In this document: piece by piece, positions 1 through 10,280 of the stretch
How the letters are laid out: every line of letters starts with the position of its first letter
Position numbering within the stretch: position 1 is the stretch's first letter
Source: Cyrtodaria siliqua
Taxonomy: Eukaryota > Mollusca > Bivalvia > Adapedonta > Hiatellidae
DNA: 64,000 nucleotides
Assembly: GCA_037043455.1 (NCBI GenBank)
Contig: JAWPHD010003246.1
Span: 160,272-224,271, forward strand
Direction: 5' to 3'
Position numbers and translations under genes: made by a program
Notes under the pieces: generated by a model
Told to the model about the DNA's origin: nothing
What the model saw: only the letters and a program-made list of their open reading frames with translations
Database searches by the model: none

Positions 1-565
1 CCCACCTCGGAAAAAAACTCTCCCAGTACCCCTAGTTTCTATACTACTCACAGGATAATTGATAATATGGCGTGTTTGTTTATTCTAACAATTTTCAAAT
101 CTAAACAGGTGTACGCTTCCAGCCAAGTGGCTAACCATTTTCAAAACAGGTGTACGCCAACTTGCTAACCAGATTTTAAAATAAACGGTAAAAATGGTTT
201 TAATACAATCAAACAAAGTCGGAAGGAACAGGGTAATCATCCTCGTCAACATTATACATATCACGCTCCATCATAGAATATTTTATTTTTCTGCATGCGC
301 ATATTTCTCATTTCAAATCGAGACGTTTTTCCCTGTTTTCATCAAGTTTTTAAAGATAATAATCCATTTCCGACAGTAATCGCTTTGGTTTATTAATTTG
401 ACTTTTCTTAGTATCTAGAAAATCAGCACGAATCACATCATATTCTACTTGACCTAGCTTTCCATAGCAATAGTTATCGATATTTATTTTTTAACTTTTC
501 AAGTTTTTTGCATACATTTTCTGCACATTTTTGTTACATTAATAATATAGTAATATATTATATTT
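1..565 (+). repeat. Left terminal inverted repeat of the Polinton
   Basis: Bases 1-218 match the reverse complement of 20,397-20,580, and about 285-565 match the reverse complement of 17,625-18,215 once an inserted MITE is skipped. The segment 219-284 has no counterpart on the right, where a LINE remnant sits. A block of about 40 bases is duplicated locally at 108-170 (two copies of CAGGTGTACGC), which the right arm lacks. The integrase stop codon at 574 lies just inside the repeat. I infer a TIR of at least 565 bp. Confidence 0.85.
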
Positions 566-573
566 TCATATCT

Positions 574-1560
574 TTAACGAACTTTTATGTCTTGAATATC
601 CTTAAACGATACCCAACTATTAAAATCCTCATTGTAACCTTTCCATTTAACTAATGCTTGTTTCTTTTTATTATCACGTCGTATTACCTTTTCAATTCTG
701 AATATTTCTTGATCAGCTTTTAACATTTCCAATTCATAGAAGCCCATCAATGTTTTGGTTGTTCAATCATTTATTTTATACGTCACAGGATTTGTATATT
801 AAATTTTATCAATAACAAATATTTCTTCGGTCCAATTTGGAGTATAACCTTTTAAGGCTTTTTCAAACGTTCTTTTATAGTTGCTAATTCTAACCTTGTC
901 TCCTATTTTGAACTTTGGCAAAGCTTTATTAGTTTTCATATTTCCATACAAGTTGAAATACACTATTCCTTTATTTTTCTCATCACTGGCCTCAATCGGT
1001 GTCATTTTAATATTCCGATGTTTTGTATTATTGTATGTATCAACCATCGCCTGTAGCACGTCTAAATATGTATTTGTATTGTTTGCTGTAAAATATTTCC
1101 ACATACTCTCTTTCAATGTTCTATTAAATCAATTACTACAGCTTTTCCGAAATTAAACGTGTGATACATTTTAATTGTATTATCTGCAAGAAATTGTTTA
1201 AATGTCTTGTTATAAAACTTCACTCCCTGGTCAACCCAGAGCAATTTACGGTGTCTTCCTGTACTTATAATCTTTTGGAAATCTTTAGTAATTTCTATAC
1301 CAGTTTTATTTGGAACTGGAATAACCCAAGCAAATTTACTAAATACGTCAATAATAGTGAGCAGGTATTTTACGCCTTTATTATATTTTGAAAACGATTG
1401 CATATCAACCAAATCACCCGACCATATTTTATCAATTTCATTAACAATCACACGGCGTTGAGTGAACTTCCTTCGTATAGGTTTATGAAATTCATCGGCT
1501 AGCTTGTCAGTCCATCTTAACGCCTTTTCTCGTTTTTTGTCTCTCCGAGTCCAAGCTTGT
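574..1560 (-). pseudogene. Polinton DDE integrase with C-terminal chromodomain, broken
   Basis: Retrovirus-type (rve) integrase that would have inserted the element into host DNA. The catalytic core is clear: first aspartate in WSGDLVDMQ near 1,410, second in LWVDQG near 1,230. The third acidic residue, expected about 35 residues on, is not in place; the frame reads VVID there and shifts near 1,135. A second segment (799-1,116) carries KMTPIEAS and a basic SH3-like region. After two in-frame stops near 800 and 765 the frame continues into a chromodomain (IRRDNKKKQALVKWKGY, 595-720), the usual C-terminus of Polinton integrases. The N-terminal end merges with the phospholipase frame upstream, so the true start is uncertain. 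Confidence 0.9.
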
Positions 1561-1998
1561 ATTTTGCACTAATAACTGGCTTGACTATCAAATTCTTAGC
1601 GATTCTTTCTCCAAATGATTTAGATTTGCTCGTTTTTAAACTGGCCAACATGTTGTGTTTTTTTTATCGCACATTGATTTATTACTAGGACTTTCGTCAT
1701 AACAGTAATCATGATCTTTGCAAATAGCATCTAATTCATTTGATGGTTCTCCACTATCAAGCGGATTACCAGGACCGCAATATTTATAACCAGGACGTGT
1801 TAGCCCCTATTTAGGTAACAAAGGGAATAAAGCTTTATAAATATCAATACTCCCACCTTGTGTACTTTTAATAAATTGTGTTTTAGTACTACCACAAGAT
1901 GCACAAGTTGCTTTTAACATTCTTCTACCATTTTTTGATAGAATATACTGAGGATTGACATTTTCAGTCATCATCTTTTTTTTAACACAGTAACTCAT
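1517..1998 (-). pseudogene. Zinc-ribbon (DUF5679-like) plus phospholipase A2-like virion protein, broken
   Basis: The start at 1,998 (MSYCV) overlaps the protease stop as ATGA. The first 63 codons form a small zinc-ribbon-like domain ending in a CASCG knuckle; the first cysteine pair is damaged (CVKK). A TAG at 1,807-1,809 interrupts the frame, which then continues in phase into a phospholipase A2-type domain: calcium loop GPGN at about 1,765-1,776 and catalytic HDYCY (HDxxY) at 1,699-1,713. A T8 run at 1,658-1,665 marks a frameshift, after which the frame runs basic to 1,517 and meets the integrase frame. Such PLA2 domains in parvoviruses and adintoviruses act in membrane breach by virions. 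It may once have been fused to the integrase or have been separate. Confidence 0.8.
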
Positions 1999-2435
1999 AT
2001 ATATAATATGATTAGAGTAACACAATATGATTTTATAATGTTTTCATTTTCCACAGGTTTGTAAGGTTGTAATATTTTATAGAGAATATCATACACACTG
2101 TTTCCTTCTTGCAACTTGTTAATGAAGAATAAACAGAAATATCCGCATAAAACACTTGTTTTATCTTGATACTGAAATGTGTTGTATTTTGTGTTGGTAT
2201 GTACGTTAAAACTTCTTTTGTGGACTTAGGCCAAAAGGATCAAAATAATACTCATTACAGTAGCAAGTCCAGTGTGTGCCAGGTCCAGTTTAATCATCAA
2301 GATTAATAATACGGCATTCTTGTTTATTTTGTTTTGTTGGTGATTTGTTCTTCCTAAACACTCCCCTGAATTTCTGTATACCTAACTGCTTAACCCACTT
2401 TATTATGTCTAAGTTAGATATAGGCTCCTTTTTGA
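1995..2435 (-). pseudogene. Adenain/ULP1-type virion maturation cysteine protease, broken
   Basis: Found by reading the gap between annotated frames. The first part carries IINLDD, then PGTHW with the catalytic histidine near 2,270, then EYYFDPFG with the acidic residue. A one-base frameshift near 2,205-2,217 leads to VLCGYFCLFF at about 2,133-2,147, with the nucleophilic cysteine in CGYFC. A TAA at 2,290-2,292 is also in frame. Known role: adenovirus-type protease that matures capsid proteins in adenoviruses and Polintons. The frame overlaps the end of the X gene upstream and ends in an ATGA overlap with the next gene. No intact ATG is visible. Confidence 0.85.
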
Positions 2436-2900
2436 AAATTACCTTTTTTTACGATACTTCTATATGGTCTAATTTGTGAGTCTACTTGTAAACCTTTGCA
2501 TACTCTCAATCCTTTTCCCTTTCTACCTACTTGCAAACCTTTTCCCGTCAAACCACTAATAAGAGATCCAATTAAAGGAATTCCTAGTGAGGCAAGCAGT
2601 CCAAGAAATTCCCCGTCTTGCTGTTGATGCCTTGTCAGTTTAATAGGGCAGCAACCGTTTGACTTTATTATCTTTTCTCTTTGTGACGGTGTTAGCACAC
2701 TTGATTCAAGTAGTGCTTGTTTTTTATCACTAGGAATAGTTACCATTCCATTTCCGAATAATTTACCGATTCCAGTTCTCGCCAGACCACTCAGTGCTCC
2801 TGTTGCTAGTGGTGCTAATACTTTCGGAGCGAGTCTAGCAACTGTTGGTAATATTGTTTTAGTCAACAAACCGACTAATGCTCCCAAAAGCCTCCATTTT
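2414..2900 (-). pseudogene. Hydrophobic X-type virion protein, C-terminal part
   Basis: The 157-codon frame has two glycine/alanine/leucine-rich hydrophobic stretches (LAPLATGALSGLARTGIGKL and LGLLASLGIPLIGSLISGL) and a basic tail with repeated GKGLQV/GKGLRV. This matches the layout of the small membrane-active or core (X-type) virion proteins of adintoviruses. Its beginning is missing here: the N-terminal part lies beyond a 3-kb insertion, at 5,913-6,135, and the frame is one base out near 2,888. The family assignment is by architecture and neighbourhood (between protease and major capsid protein), not by a catalytic motif. Confidence 0.7.
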
Positions 2901-2984
2901 TAGCTCGACTATTCGAAGAATAAGAGAGCTTATGTAATCACCCCGGCGTCGGCGTCGGCGTTGTTGTCGGGGTCGGCGTCGGCG

Positions 2985-3560
2985 TCCCACATCAAGGTTT
3001 GCGTGTAAGCTGTGTTTACAAGTCTATATCTCTTACATTTCTTATCTTAGCACAACCAAATTTGTTCATGTGCTTCCTTGTAGCATTATCTTAAGGGCTG
3101 CATAAGAAATTTTGGTTCCTGTAACCCATGGGCTCCCATGGAACCTAAATTATGATAGCCCATAAAATGTGTCCCATTTCACATCAAATGTTGCGTGTAA
3201 GCTGTGTTTACAAGTCTATATCTCTTACAATTCTTACCCTAGCACAACCAAATTTAGCCATTAGCTTCCTTATAGCATTATTGTAAGGGCTGCTTAAGTA
3301 ATTTTGGTTACTATAATCCCTGGGCTCCCATGGAACCCAAATTCTGATAGCCCTTAAAATATGTCTGTTTCACATCAAATTTTGCATGTAAGCTGTGTTT
3401 ACAGGTCTATATCTCTTACATTTCTTGTCCTAGATGAACTAAATTTTGGAATTGGTTTCCTTATAGTATGCTGTTAAGGGTTGGATAAGTAATTTTGTCT
3501 TCTGCAAATTCTGGGCTCCCATGGAACCCAAATTGTGATGGCCCATAAAATATGCAATAA
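2985..3560 (+). repeat. Three tandem copies of a ~185-bp unit
   Basis: Units start near 2,988, 3,178 and 3,370 with ACATCAA and share AGCTGTGTTTACA, TCTATATCTCTTACA and a GGGCTCCCATGGAACC block near their ends. They are imperfect but clearly homologous. They form the left part of the core of the hairpin-ended element. Confidence 0.85.
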
Positions 3561-3689
3561 AGGCAGATCTGGGTTTGCATGTTAGCATGTATATATCTAT
3601 AATTTTGGTTTGGTATTTGTTATAGCATTATGCATCGTATTACTTCACCCATATTGGGGCATGGGCTCCCCCCACCCCCACCCCAACTC

Positions 3690-5795
3690 TCCTCCACAGC
3701 TTTTTTTTTTTTACATATTTCTTTGTTGTTTTAGTCAATTCTTACACATATATGTTGCCCCCCCCGCACCACCCCCCGCCCCCACCCGCGATTTTTTTTT
3801 TTTACATATTTCTTTGTTGTTTTAGTCAATTCTTACACATATATGTTGCCCCTCCTCCCCCGCCCCCCCACCCCCACAACCCACTCCCGCCTGTCACCCC
3901 CGCTCCCCACCACCCCACCCCTACTTGAAACTATTTTTTTTTACATATTTTTGTGTTGCTTTTGTCAATTCTTACACATATATGTTGCCCCTTCCCCGCA
4001 CCCTCGCCCGCACCCACTCCCGTCCACCCCCTCCCCCCCTTGTTGAAACTTTTTTTTTTTTACATATTTCTTTGTTGTTTTAGTCAATTCTTACGCATGT
4101 ATGTTACCCCCCCCCCCCCCCCCCCCGCCCCACAACCCACTCCCGCCTGTCACCCCCGCTCCCCACCAACCCACCCCTACTTGAAACTATTTTTTATTTT
4201 ACATATTTCTGTTTTGCTTTTGTCAATTCTTACACATATATGTTGCCCCCTCCCCTGCACCCCCCGCCTCTCAACCCCACCCCCGCCTCACCCCCCACCC
4301 CACACTATTTTGTTTTTTTTACATGTTTCTTTGTTGTTTTAGTCAATTCTTACACATATATGTTGCCCCCTCCCCTCCCCCACAACCAACTCCCGCCTCT
4401 CACCCCCGCTCCCCACCCCCCACCCCACTTGAAAATCTATATGTTTTTTTTATACATATTTCTTTGTTGTTTTAGTCAATTCTTACACATATATGTTGCC
4501 CCTCCTCCCCCCGCCCCCCATTCCCCACTACCACACTCCCGTCTGTCACCCCCGCTCCCCAACACCCCACCCCTACTTGAAAACTATTTTTTTTTTACAT
4601 ATTTCTGTGTTGCTTTTGTCAATTCTTACACATATATGTTGCCCCCTCCCCGCACCCTCGCCCGCACCCCCGCCTCTCCCCCCCCCCCGTTCTCCCCCCC
4701 CACCAAAGACTTGAAACCTTTTCTTTTTTTTACATATTTCTTTGTTGTTTTAATCAATTCTTACACATATATATGTTGCCCCCACCTCCCCCCCCCCCCC
4801 GCCCTCCTCGCCCCTGTTGAAAAGTTTTTTTGTTTTTTTACATATTTCTTTGTTGTTTTAGTCAATTCTTACACATGTATGTTACCCCTCCCCCCGCCCC
4901 ACAGCCCACTCCCGCCTGTCAACCCAGCTCCCTAACACCCCACCCCTACTTGAAACTTTTTTTTTTTTTTTACATATTTCTGTTTTGCTTTTGTCAATTC
5001 TTACACATTTATGTTGCCCCTCCCCCGCACCCCGCCTCTCACCCCCACCCCTGCCTCTCCCCCCCCCCCACCCCACACTTGAAAGTTTTTTTTTTTTACA
5101 TGTTTCTTTGTTGTTTTAGTCAATTCTTACACATATATGTTGCCCCCTCCCCTCCCCCCACAACCCACTCCCGCCTCTCACCCCCGCTCCCCCCACCCAC
5201 TTTAAAATATATATATTTGTTTTTTTACACATTTCTTTGTTGTTTTAGTCAATTCTCAACCCACTCCCGCCTCTCACCGCCACCCCCCCCCCCCCCCCAC
5301 CCCCACTGTTTTTATTTTTACATATTTGTTGTTTTAGTCAATTCTTACACATATATGTTGTCCCTCTCCCTCCCCCTCTCCCCCTCCCCCTCCCCCTCCC
5401 CCCAACCCACTCTCGCCTCTCATCCCCACTTCAAACTCTTTTTTTTTTGTTACATATTTCTGTGTTGCTTTTGTCAATTCTTAAACATGTTGCCCTTCCC
5501 CCCTCCACCCCCCCCCCCCTCCCCCCCCCCCCACACACACACACAGCACACACTCGAAACCAGATTTTTTTTGTTTTGTTTTACATATTTCTGTGTTTTT
5601 TGGTGAATTCTTAAATAGCTTCTTACACATATATGTTGCCCTCACCACCCTCACTCCCCCCACCAACCACACCCGCCTCTCTCCCACCCCCATCCCGCAC
5701 CCCACTCAAAACTCGGAATTTTTTATTTTTATTTATTTTTTTACATATTTCTGTGTAGTTTTGGTCAGTTCTTACACATAGTTATGGTGTGCTCC
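3690..5795 (+). repeat. ~17-copy array: T-tract, conserved 45-bp block, C-rich tract
   Basis: Each unit of roughly 100-155 bp has a run of T, then TACATATTTCTTTG, TTTTAGTCAATTCTTACACA and TATATGTTGCCC, followed by a variable C-rich stretch with CACTCCCGCCTCTCACCCC. Copies start near 3,723, 3,821, 3,959, 4,079, 4,216, 4,341, 4,463, 4,618, 4,747, 4,857, 4,988, 5,118, 5,248, 5,333, 5,468, 5,588 and 5,758. The minus strand is strongly G-rich. Long proline/histidine frames across it are by-products of composition. Confidence 0.9.
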
Positions 5796-5912
5796 CAACC
5801 ACACTCCACATTGTTGTAGCCTTGTTTTCTGATGGTATATACTAGCTATGAATTTATTATTCTCTGAAAAATCGAATAGTCGAGCTGCGCTGTTCTCCGA
5901 CAGCTCTTGTTA

Positions 5913-6135
5913 GACTTGAGATCTCATTTGCGATTTTGATATATTTATGTCATGTCCATTTCCATAGCCTTGTTAATGTTTTTAATCTGAGTAGCTGTCA
6001 ACAACAAAGTAAAATCCCCAGTTAGTTGATTATTCTTTAGCCTGAGCGTTAATTAACTTTTGTTTTCATATGCTTTTGCTAAACTTTTCTTTTGCCGGCA
6101 AATCTATCGAATAATTTACGTAAGTCATGTATATT
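5913..6135 (-). pseudogene. X-type virion protein, N-terminal part (split by insertion)
   Basis: Minus-strand reading gives LTLRLKNNQLTGDFTLLLTA followed, after a frameshift, by DINISKSQMRSQV ending exactly at the edge of the 3-kb insertion. Further upstream is a basic stretch DLRKLFDRFAGKRKV in another frame. The separated C-terminal part is at 2,414-2,900. I infer one gene from the position on both sides of the element and from the usual place of this protein directly after the major capsid gene. The basic segment could instead be a separate tiny gene. Confidence 0.55.
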
Positions 6136-6157
6136 ATAAGTTAAATTGAACTATCAC

Positions 6158-7406
6158 CTATTCATTTCCAACAGCATAAATAACAACATTTTCCTCGTAT
6201 ATGACTAAAGCATAAACTTTATATCTAGCGGTAGGACCGTTGTTTAGTTTATATCTCAAACTTAGTTGTTTTGGATCAACACTGACTTCATAACCTGTGT
6301 AACTTAAATCGAAATATATCATTCCGAAGAGATTTTTAAAATTACTCGCATCGAGTAAAGTTCCAGTTTTTTTTATCATTTTGTTTGTAAGAATAATTAA
6401 TAACGTCTCTAAAAATATTCATATGATACTAGCATAACTATATTCGGTTTCTGGATAATAAACTCCATTTCCAACTTCCAATCTAGCTGATTGTAAATAG
6501 CAATTAGCATCAGCAGCATCGAGCTTAAACGTATCTAAAAGGTGAGGATTTTGTGTTTGAGAAAATCTCTTGTCTGGCCTTTGCAAATACACAAAAACAT
6601 GTTTCGGATTTTTAACACCAGCCGTTATTCTAAATACCGATTCTGTTAGTTGAGTACTTCCACTTTCTTGTATCATTTCGCGAAGGTAAGTCCAGCTTGT
6701 TGTTGTCATATGATTTGTCATTACATAACTTAAACCATCTGAGTTATATATCATTCTTTTTATTAATAACTACTCGATCATCATCACCACTTGATTTGAA
6801 AATTAGCACATTATCATCTGTCAGTTGCAAGCTAATTTGAATCTGACTAAGAGAAAGCATGTTTGTTTCTAAACCTCCAAAGAAGGAATATTTGTTTAAT
6901 GGAACTACAGAATCAATTTTTTGATTAGTTATGATTAAAGCATGACGAGCAGTAAATCCTAGGTTATAACCAGCTTGAACATCTCGATATTCTGCAGCAG
7001 TCGTATTATTTAAATATAAGTATTCGTTTGTTCCGGTTGTCTTTGCATAATCGTCATAAATTTCAAGCAAGCTTTTGACATTAACAAATCTGTGAAGATT
7101 ATTTCCATCGTAAACTATTTTTTTCCATTTTGCTTTTACTTGCATTTGATCAATCAGTGAAGCTGCATCGTTAATTAAAGCAATTCTGTCAGCGTCTGCG
7201 AAAGCGACTCCGTCAGCAAGTTTGTTTACTTGAAAACTGATTTCAAAATATGCATTATTCCAATCAAAGTAAGAACTTCTATCATTTAGTGTAAACTGAT
7301 AACCACTTTTCATTTGTCTAGTAGCATTTCCTGGTTGTGTTATAGGAATATCTAACTGAACAGGCACATGTTCATATCTAGTATTATATTTATCACTTCG
7401 AAACAT
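6158..7406 (-). pseudogene. Polinton major capsid protein (double jelly roll), broken
   Basis: Three consecutive frames together give about 415 residues, the usual size of a Polinton/adintovirus hexon-like capsid protein. The start MFRSDKYNTRYEHVPVQLDI at 7,406 is intact. Frame changes occur near 6,750 (A-rich run), near 6,415 and at an A-run near 6,375. Typical features are the aromatic-rich beta-strand pattern, an FFGGLETN segment and a closing VVIYAVGNE. No catalytic residues are expected. It sits between the small basic protein gene and the X gene, as in other adintoviruses. The identity rests on overall pattern recognition, supported strongly by the neighbours. Confidence 0.88.
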
Positions 7407-7431
7407 CTATATACTAGTAATTAGATTATTT

Positions 7432-7841
7432 TTATTTAATCAATCGTTTAATTCTTACATGAATATTTTTGGTTCCTCTTCCGGATAGTAATCTGTCAAT
7501 TTTTGCATTTACATCTTCTTCAGTTTCGGCTACAACTTCTTTTTTGTTATCAGCCTTTGTAAGTTCTTTTAAAATTATCTCACCTTTTGGTTTAGGTTTA
7601 ATAACTGAAACTAATTTATCAGCAGCCATTTTTCCTACTTCGTCTCCAAGTTTTTTAGAACCACTCTCTATGATTTGTTTTCCAGCAGTTTCTAATGCTT
7701 TCTTGCCTGCTGTTTTTACAGACTCGCTAAATACTTTTGATCCAACCTTTAAAAAATGTCAAATATGCCAGCCCCAGTTAATCTGTCAACTTGGGTATAG
7801 GTTCCCGCACTAGTGTCATAAACTTTTTTTAATCTTGCCAT
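7432..7841 (-). pseudogene. Small lysine-rich virion protein, one frameshift
   Basis: The start ATG at 7,841 reads MARLKKVYDTSAGTYTQVDR; the frame breaks near 7,752 at a T/A run and continues in another frame to 7,432. The second part is rich in lysine and alanine and ends in a basic tail (SGRGTKNIHVRIKRLIK). It lies between penton and major capsid genes. Its size, charge and position suggest an internal core or DNA-condensing virion protein of adintoviruses, but no enzymatic motif supports a precise role. Confidence 0.6.
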
Positions 7842-7870
7842 ATATAACTTATGTTGGATAAAACACAAGA

Positions 7871-8829
7871 TTACATTAATTCCTTTAAACAAAATCGAAA
7901 TGATGTATGAACTCCATTAAGATTAATAATTTTACCGGAGAAATCAGTTATGTAAATATTAAAAAATGATATATATAGGGTCCTATAGAAACCACAGCGT
8001 CCGAACGCAATGACATCATAGGCACTATACTGCAAACAAGGACTTGACAATACAATGAAAGAGACAAAAAACAACAGAAAGGGTAGTGAAGACAGGGTTA
8101 CCGACTTGGAACGGTCAGTAGGCAATAAGGCCTACTGGTTAGCTTGAATCGATTTTATGTGCGCACAATCCTCGCTATTATCTGTTAATGATCGTTTTGT
8201 TTACCTCACAAAACCTGACTCTTATCGGTTCATCTTTAAAAGGATATGACCTCGTAAGGTCGGCTGTACTTATTTCATAAATAACATCCCCATATGATCC
8301 ATCAACAATAAAATTACTTATCAAATCACAATGGATATAATGTATCAATAAAATTTGTTATGTTTGGTACTACTATCCCAAATTTAGTTTCTCTAATAAC
8401 TGCATCTTTTTCAACCCCAATTAGGTGTGAAAGGTTGATTCTCTTAAATCAAGCATGAAATTATTATGAATGGTAACTAAACATTTGAAACTTGATTAAT
8501 CAAATTCAATTCTTATTGGAACAGGCGAGTCATCAGTTAAATCGCCATTTACAGTCAAAGTTTCTTTTATATAAGTATCAATATCAGCATAACTATAATT
8601 TCCATTTGTAAAAATAATTGCTTTTGGATCTTTATCTTTTCCATTGTGATACCTCACTAATATTATACCATGAGTAAGTCATAGAATTAATCTTGTCAAG
8701 TCCAATGCCATATTGTTTGTTCTTGTCTAATATCAATGGTCTGTAAAATACGGTTGTAAAATTACTCGGTGTGTTAGAGTTATTAATTAATGTAGCTCTT
8801 TCTGATGATAATACATTTTTTTGTTCCAT
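7871..8829 (-). pseudogene. Penton-like capsid vertex protein, broken and interrupted
   Basis: The start at 8,829 (MEQKNVLSSERATLINNSNT) leads into a beta-rich segment with QYGIGLDKINSMTYSW. Frame changes near 8,645, a stop near 8,500, and further shifts near 8,425 and 8,345 break it; the body ends at a stop at 8,178-8,180. The C-terminal strand pair (IYITDFSGKIINLNG) lies separately at 7,871-7,970, beyond about 200 bases of unrelated repeat. This is the single-jelly-roll vertex protein family of Polintons; the assignment rests on pattern and position between fibre and core-protein genes. Confidence 0.78.
7971..8178 (+). repeat. ~200-bp dispersed repeat inserted in the penton gene
   Basis: The interval separates the penton body from its last strands. 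It contains GGGTTACCGACTTGGAACGG, which recurs as GGGCTACCGCCTTGGAACGG at about 11,800. The two differ by a few bases and share further sequence, so both are copies of one dispersed family. No target duplication could be fixed. Confidence 0.6.
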
Positions 8830-8885
8830 TATAGATATAAGTAGTTAAAATTAATCGCCTTTGAAATACAGTTAACACTAGATTT

Positions 8886-10261
8886 TTAAAAATTGTAAAC
8901 TTGAGTAGTGTTACATTTTATGTATGCAAGGATGGTCCAATAATGAGATTTCGGAAGATATAATTCAAATGTTCCTTTTAGTATTCGTTTTCCATTTTCT
9001 ATTTTGGTTGTGCATGTGACTTATCAGTACTTGGACCTATATTAAACAAACTAAAATATTCTATACCAATGTCTGTACTTGTGACAGTATATGTAAGGTC
9101 TGCTTTAACTACATAACGCCCGGGTTTTACAATTTTGGCGGTACCGCCATTAGCATATTCTGTAACATATTCTCCAATGTTTATAAATGGATTGGTTACA
9201 GTTGCAAATGCTAACAGAAAAAAGATTCCATGACAGGTTCCGTCCAGCGGTTTTCGCGTCGGATATGATGCACAACCATTGTTATCGTTCATAATGCTTA
9301 TTCCATCTATTGTATATTCAAGCAGTAGAATCCGGCTTAAATCTTCTACTTTTACTTTCAACTCATCAATTATACCAAGAAGTGCTTTGTGGCGACTATC
9401 AGACTTTTGATAAAACTGTTTCAAAAAAGCTATTTCGCCATCAAAAACTTTACTCCTGTCATCCTGAGCAGCTTTCATTTGTCTTGAACCCGCAATAGCA
9501 GTTAAGAGTTCATTTTTGTCAACCATTTTGTTCAAAGCATTCTCCAGTGACTTACCGTCAACCATTTTCTTTTTGATGTCTTCAAACTCTTTGCTGATAT
9601 CGCCATCGTTAGTGTTTATCTGTTCATTTAATATTCTGAGTCATTTCGGTAGTAAAAGCAGTTCTTATTTGTGTTGTAGCATCAGCAATAGCAGCTTCAA
9701 GTTCATTGTTATCAATCATTTGTTTATTGATTTCTTTAATTCGCTCATTAATACTTTCAACACCAACTTTTACTTTTTCGCCAAACTTTTTATAGAGATC
9801 GCTATCTCCCGATCCATCTTCTTTCTTTTTATCTCTTTCAAAGTATCACCCAGAAGTTTTATTTCATCTTTCAAACCATTTTGAATTTCAATCATTTTCT
9901 CACGGTTTGTCTGTAATTGCTTTTGTATCAGGCTTATTTTGTCACCAACACCTGTTGTCAAATTGTTCATCCTATCTGGAATTTTATCAATATTAAAATC
10001 ACGTATGACCTTTGCTACTCTTCTTACAGTAAATTGCTTTGTTGCTGCGTCATATGCTTTTTCTTGATTACCAACATTGATAATTTTATTTTTATCCATG
10101 TTAAGATCACTTCTCAGAATATTTCCCTGGTTCTTACCCTTGTGAAGATAATTAACCAGATGTTTCTGTTTTACATACTCAGACAGCACAATACCAAAAT
10201 TTGTAATATTAACACCGCCTGAACTAGCTTCCTCGTTTCCAAGATCATTAAAAAGTCCCAT
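8886..10261 (-). pseudogene. Fibre-type attachment protein with long coiled-coil stalk, broken
   Basis: The start MGLFNDLGNEEASSGG at 10,261 follows the ATPase stop (10,281) by about 20 bases. Near residue 60 is the motif DMxxxxIxNxxxxxxxxDAATK, typical of stalk bases in tail fibres and fibre-like viral proteins (seen as MDKNKIINV and AYDAATKQF). A long heptad region follows (IQKQLQTNREKMIEIQNGLK; EKVKVGVESINERIKEINKQ; a repeated NELxxAIA). A predicted globular head lies after 9,300, ending at 8,886. Breaks occur near 9,785, 9,640, 9,575 and 9,005. It probably mediated host attachment; the receptor is unknown. Confidence 0.72.
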
Positions 10262-10280
10262 TATATGTAATATGATTAGA

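Larger units (their letters stand above)
2901..5911 (+). mobile_element. Hairpin-ended tandem-repeat element (pearl/HINE-like) inserted in the X gene
   Basis: The element has subterminal inverted repeats AGCTCGACTATTCGA at 2,902-2,916 and its complement at 5,872-5,886. A short stem GCTGT/ACAGC (5,889-5,904) is followed by TCTTGTT at the right end. The interior is all tandem repeats (next two entries) and has no credible gene. Subterminal repeats plus one terminal hairpin plus internal tandem repeats are the known layout of Helentron-associated elements and bivalve pearl elements; assignment to that group is an inference. Coding sequence of one viral gene lies on both sides, so it is an insertion. 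Confidence 0.7.

Noticed and set aside
3610..5781. Long proline/histidine/phenylalanine-rich frames
   Set aside because: They follow the T-tract/C-tract repeat array, occur in several frames at once and have no start context or domain.
7871..8125. 84-codon minus frame as an independent gene
   Set aside because: Its first half is repeat sequence and only its last ~30 codons are penton C-terminus.
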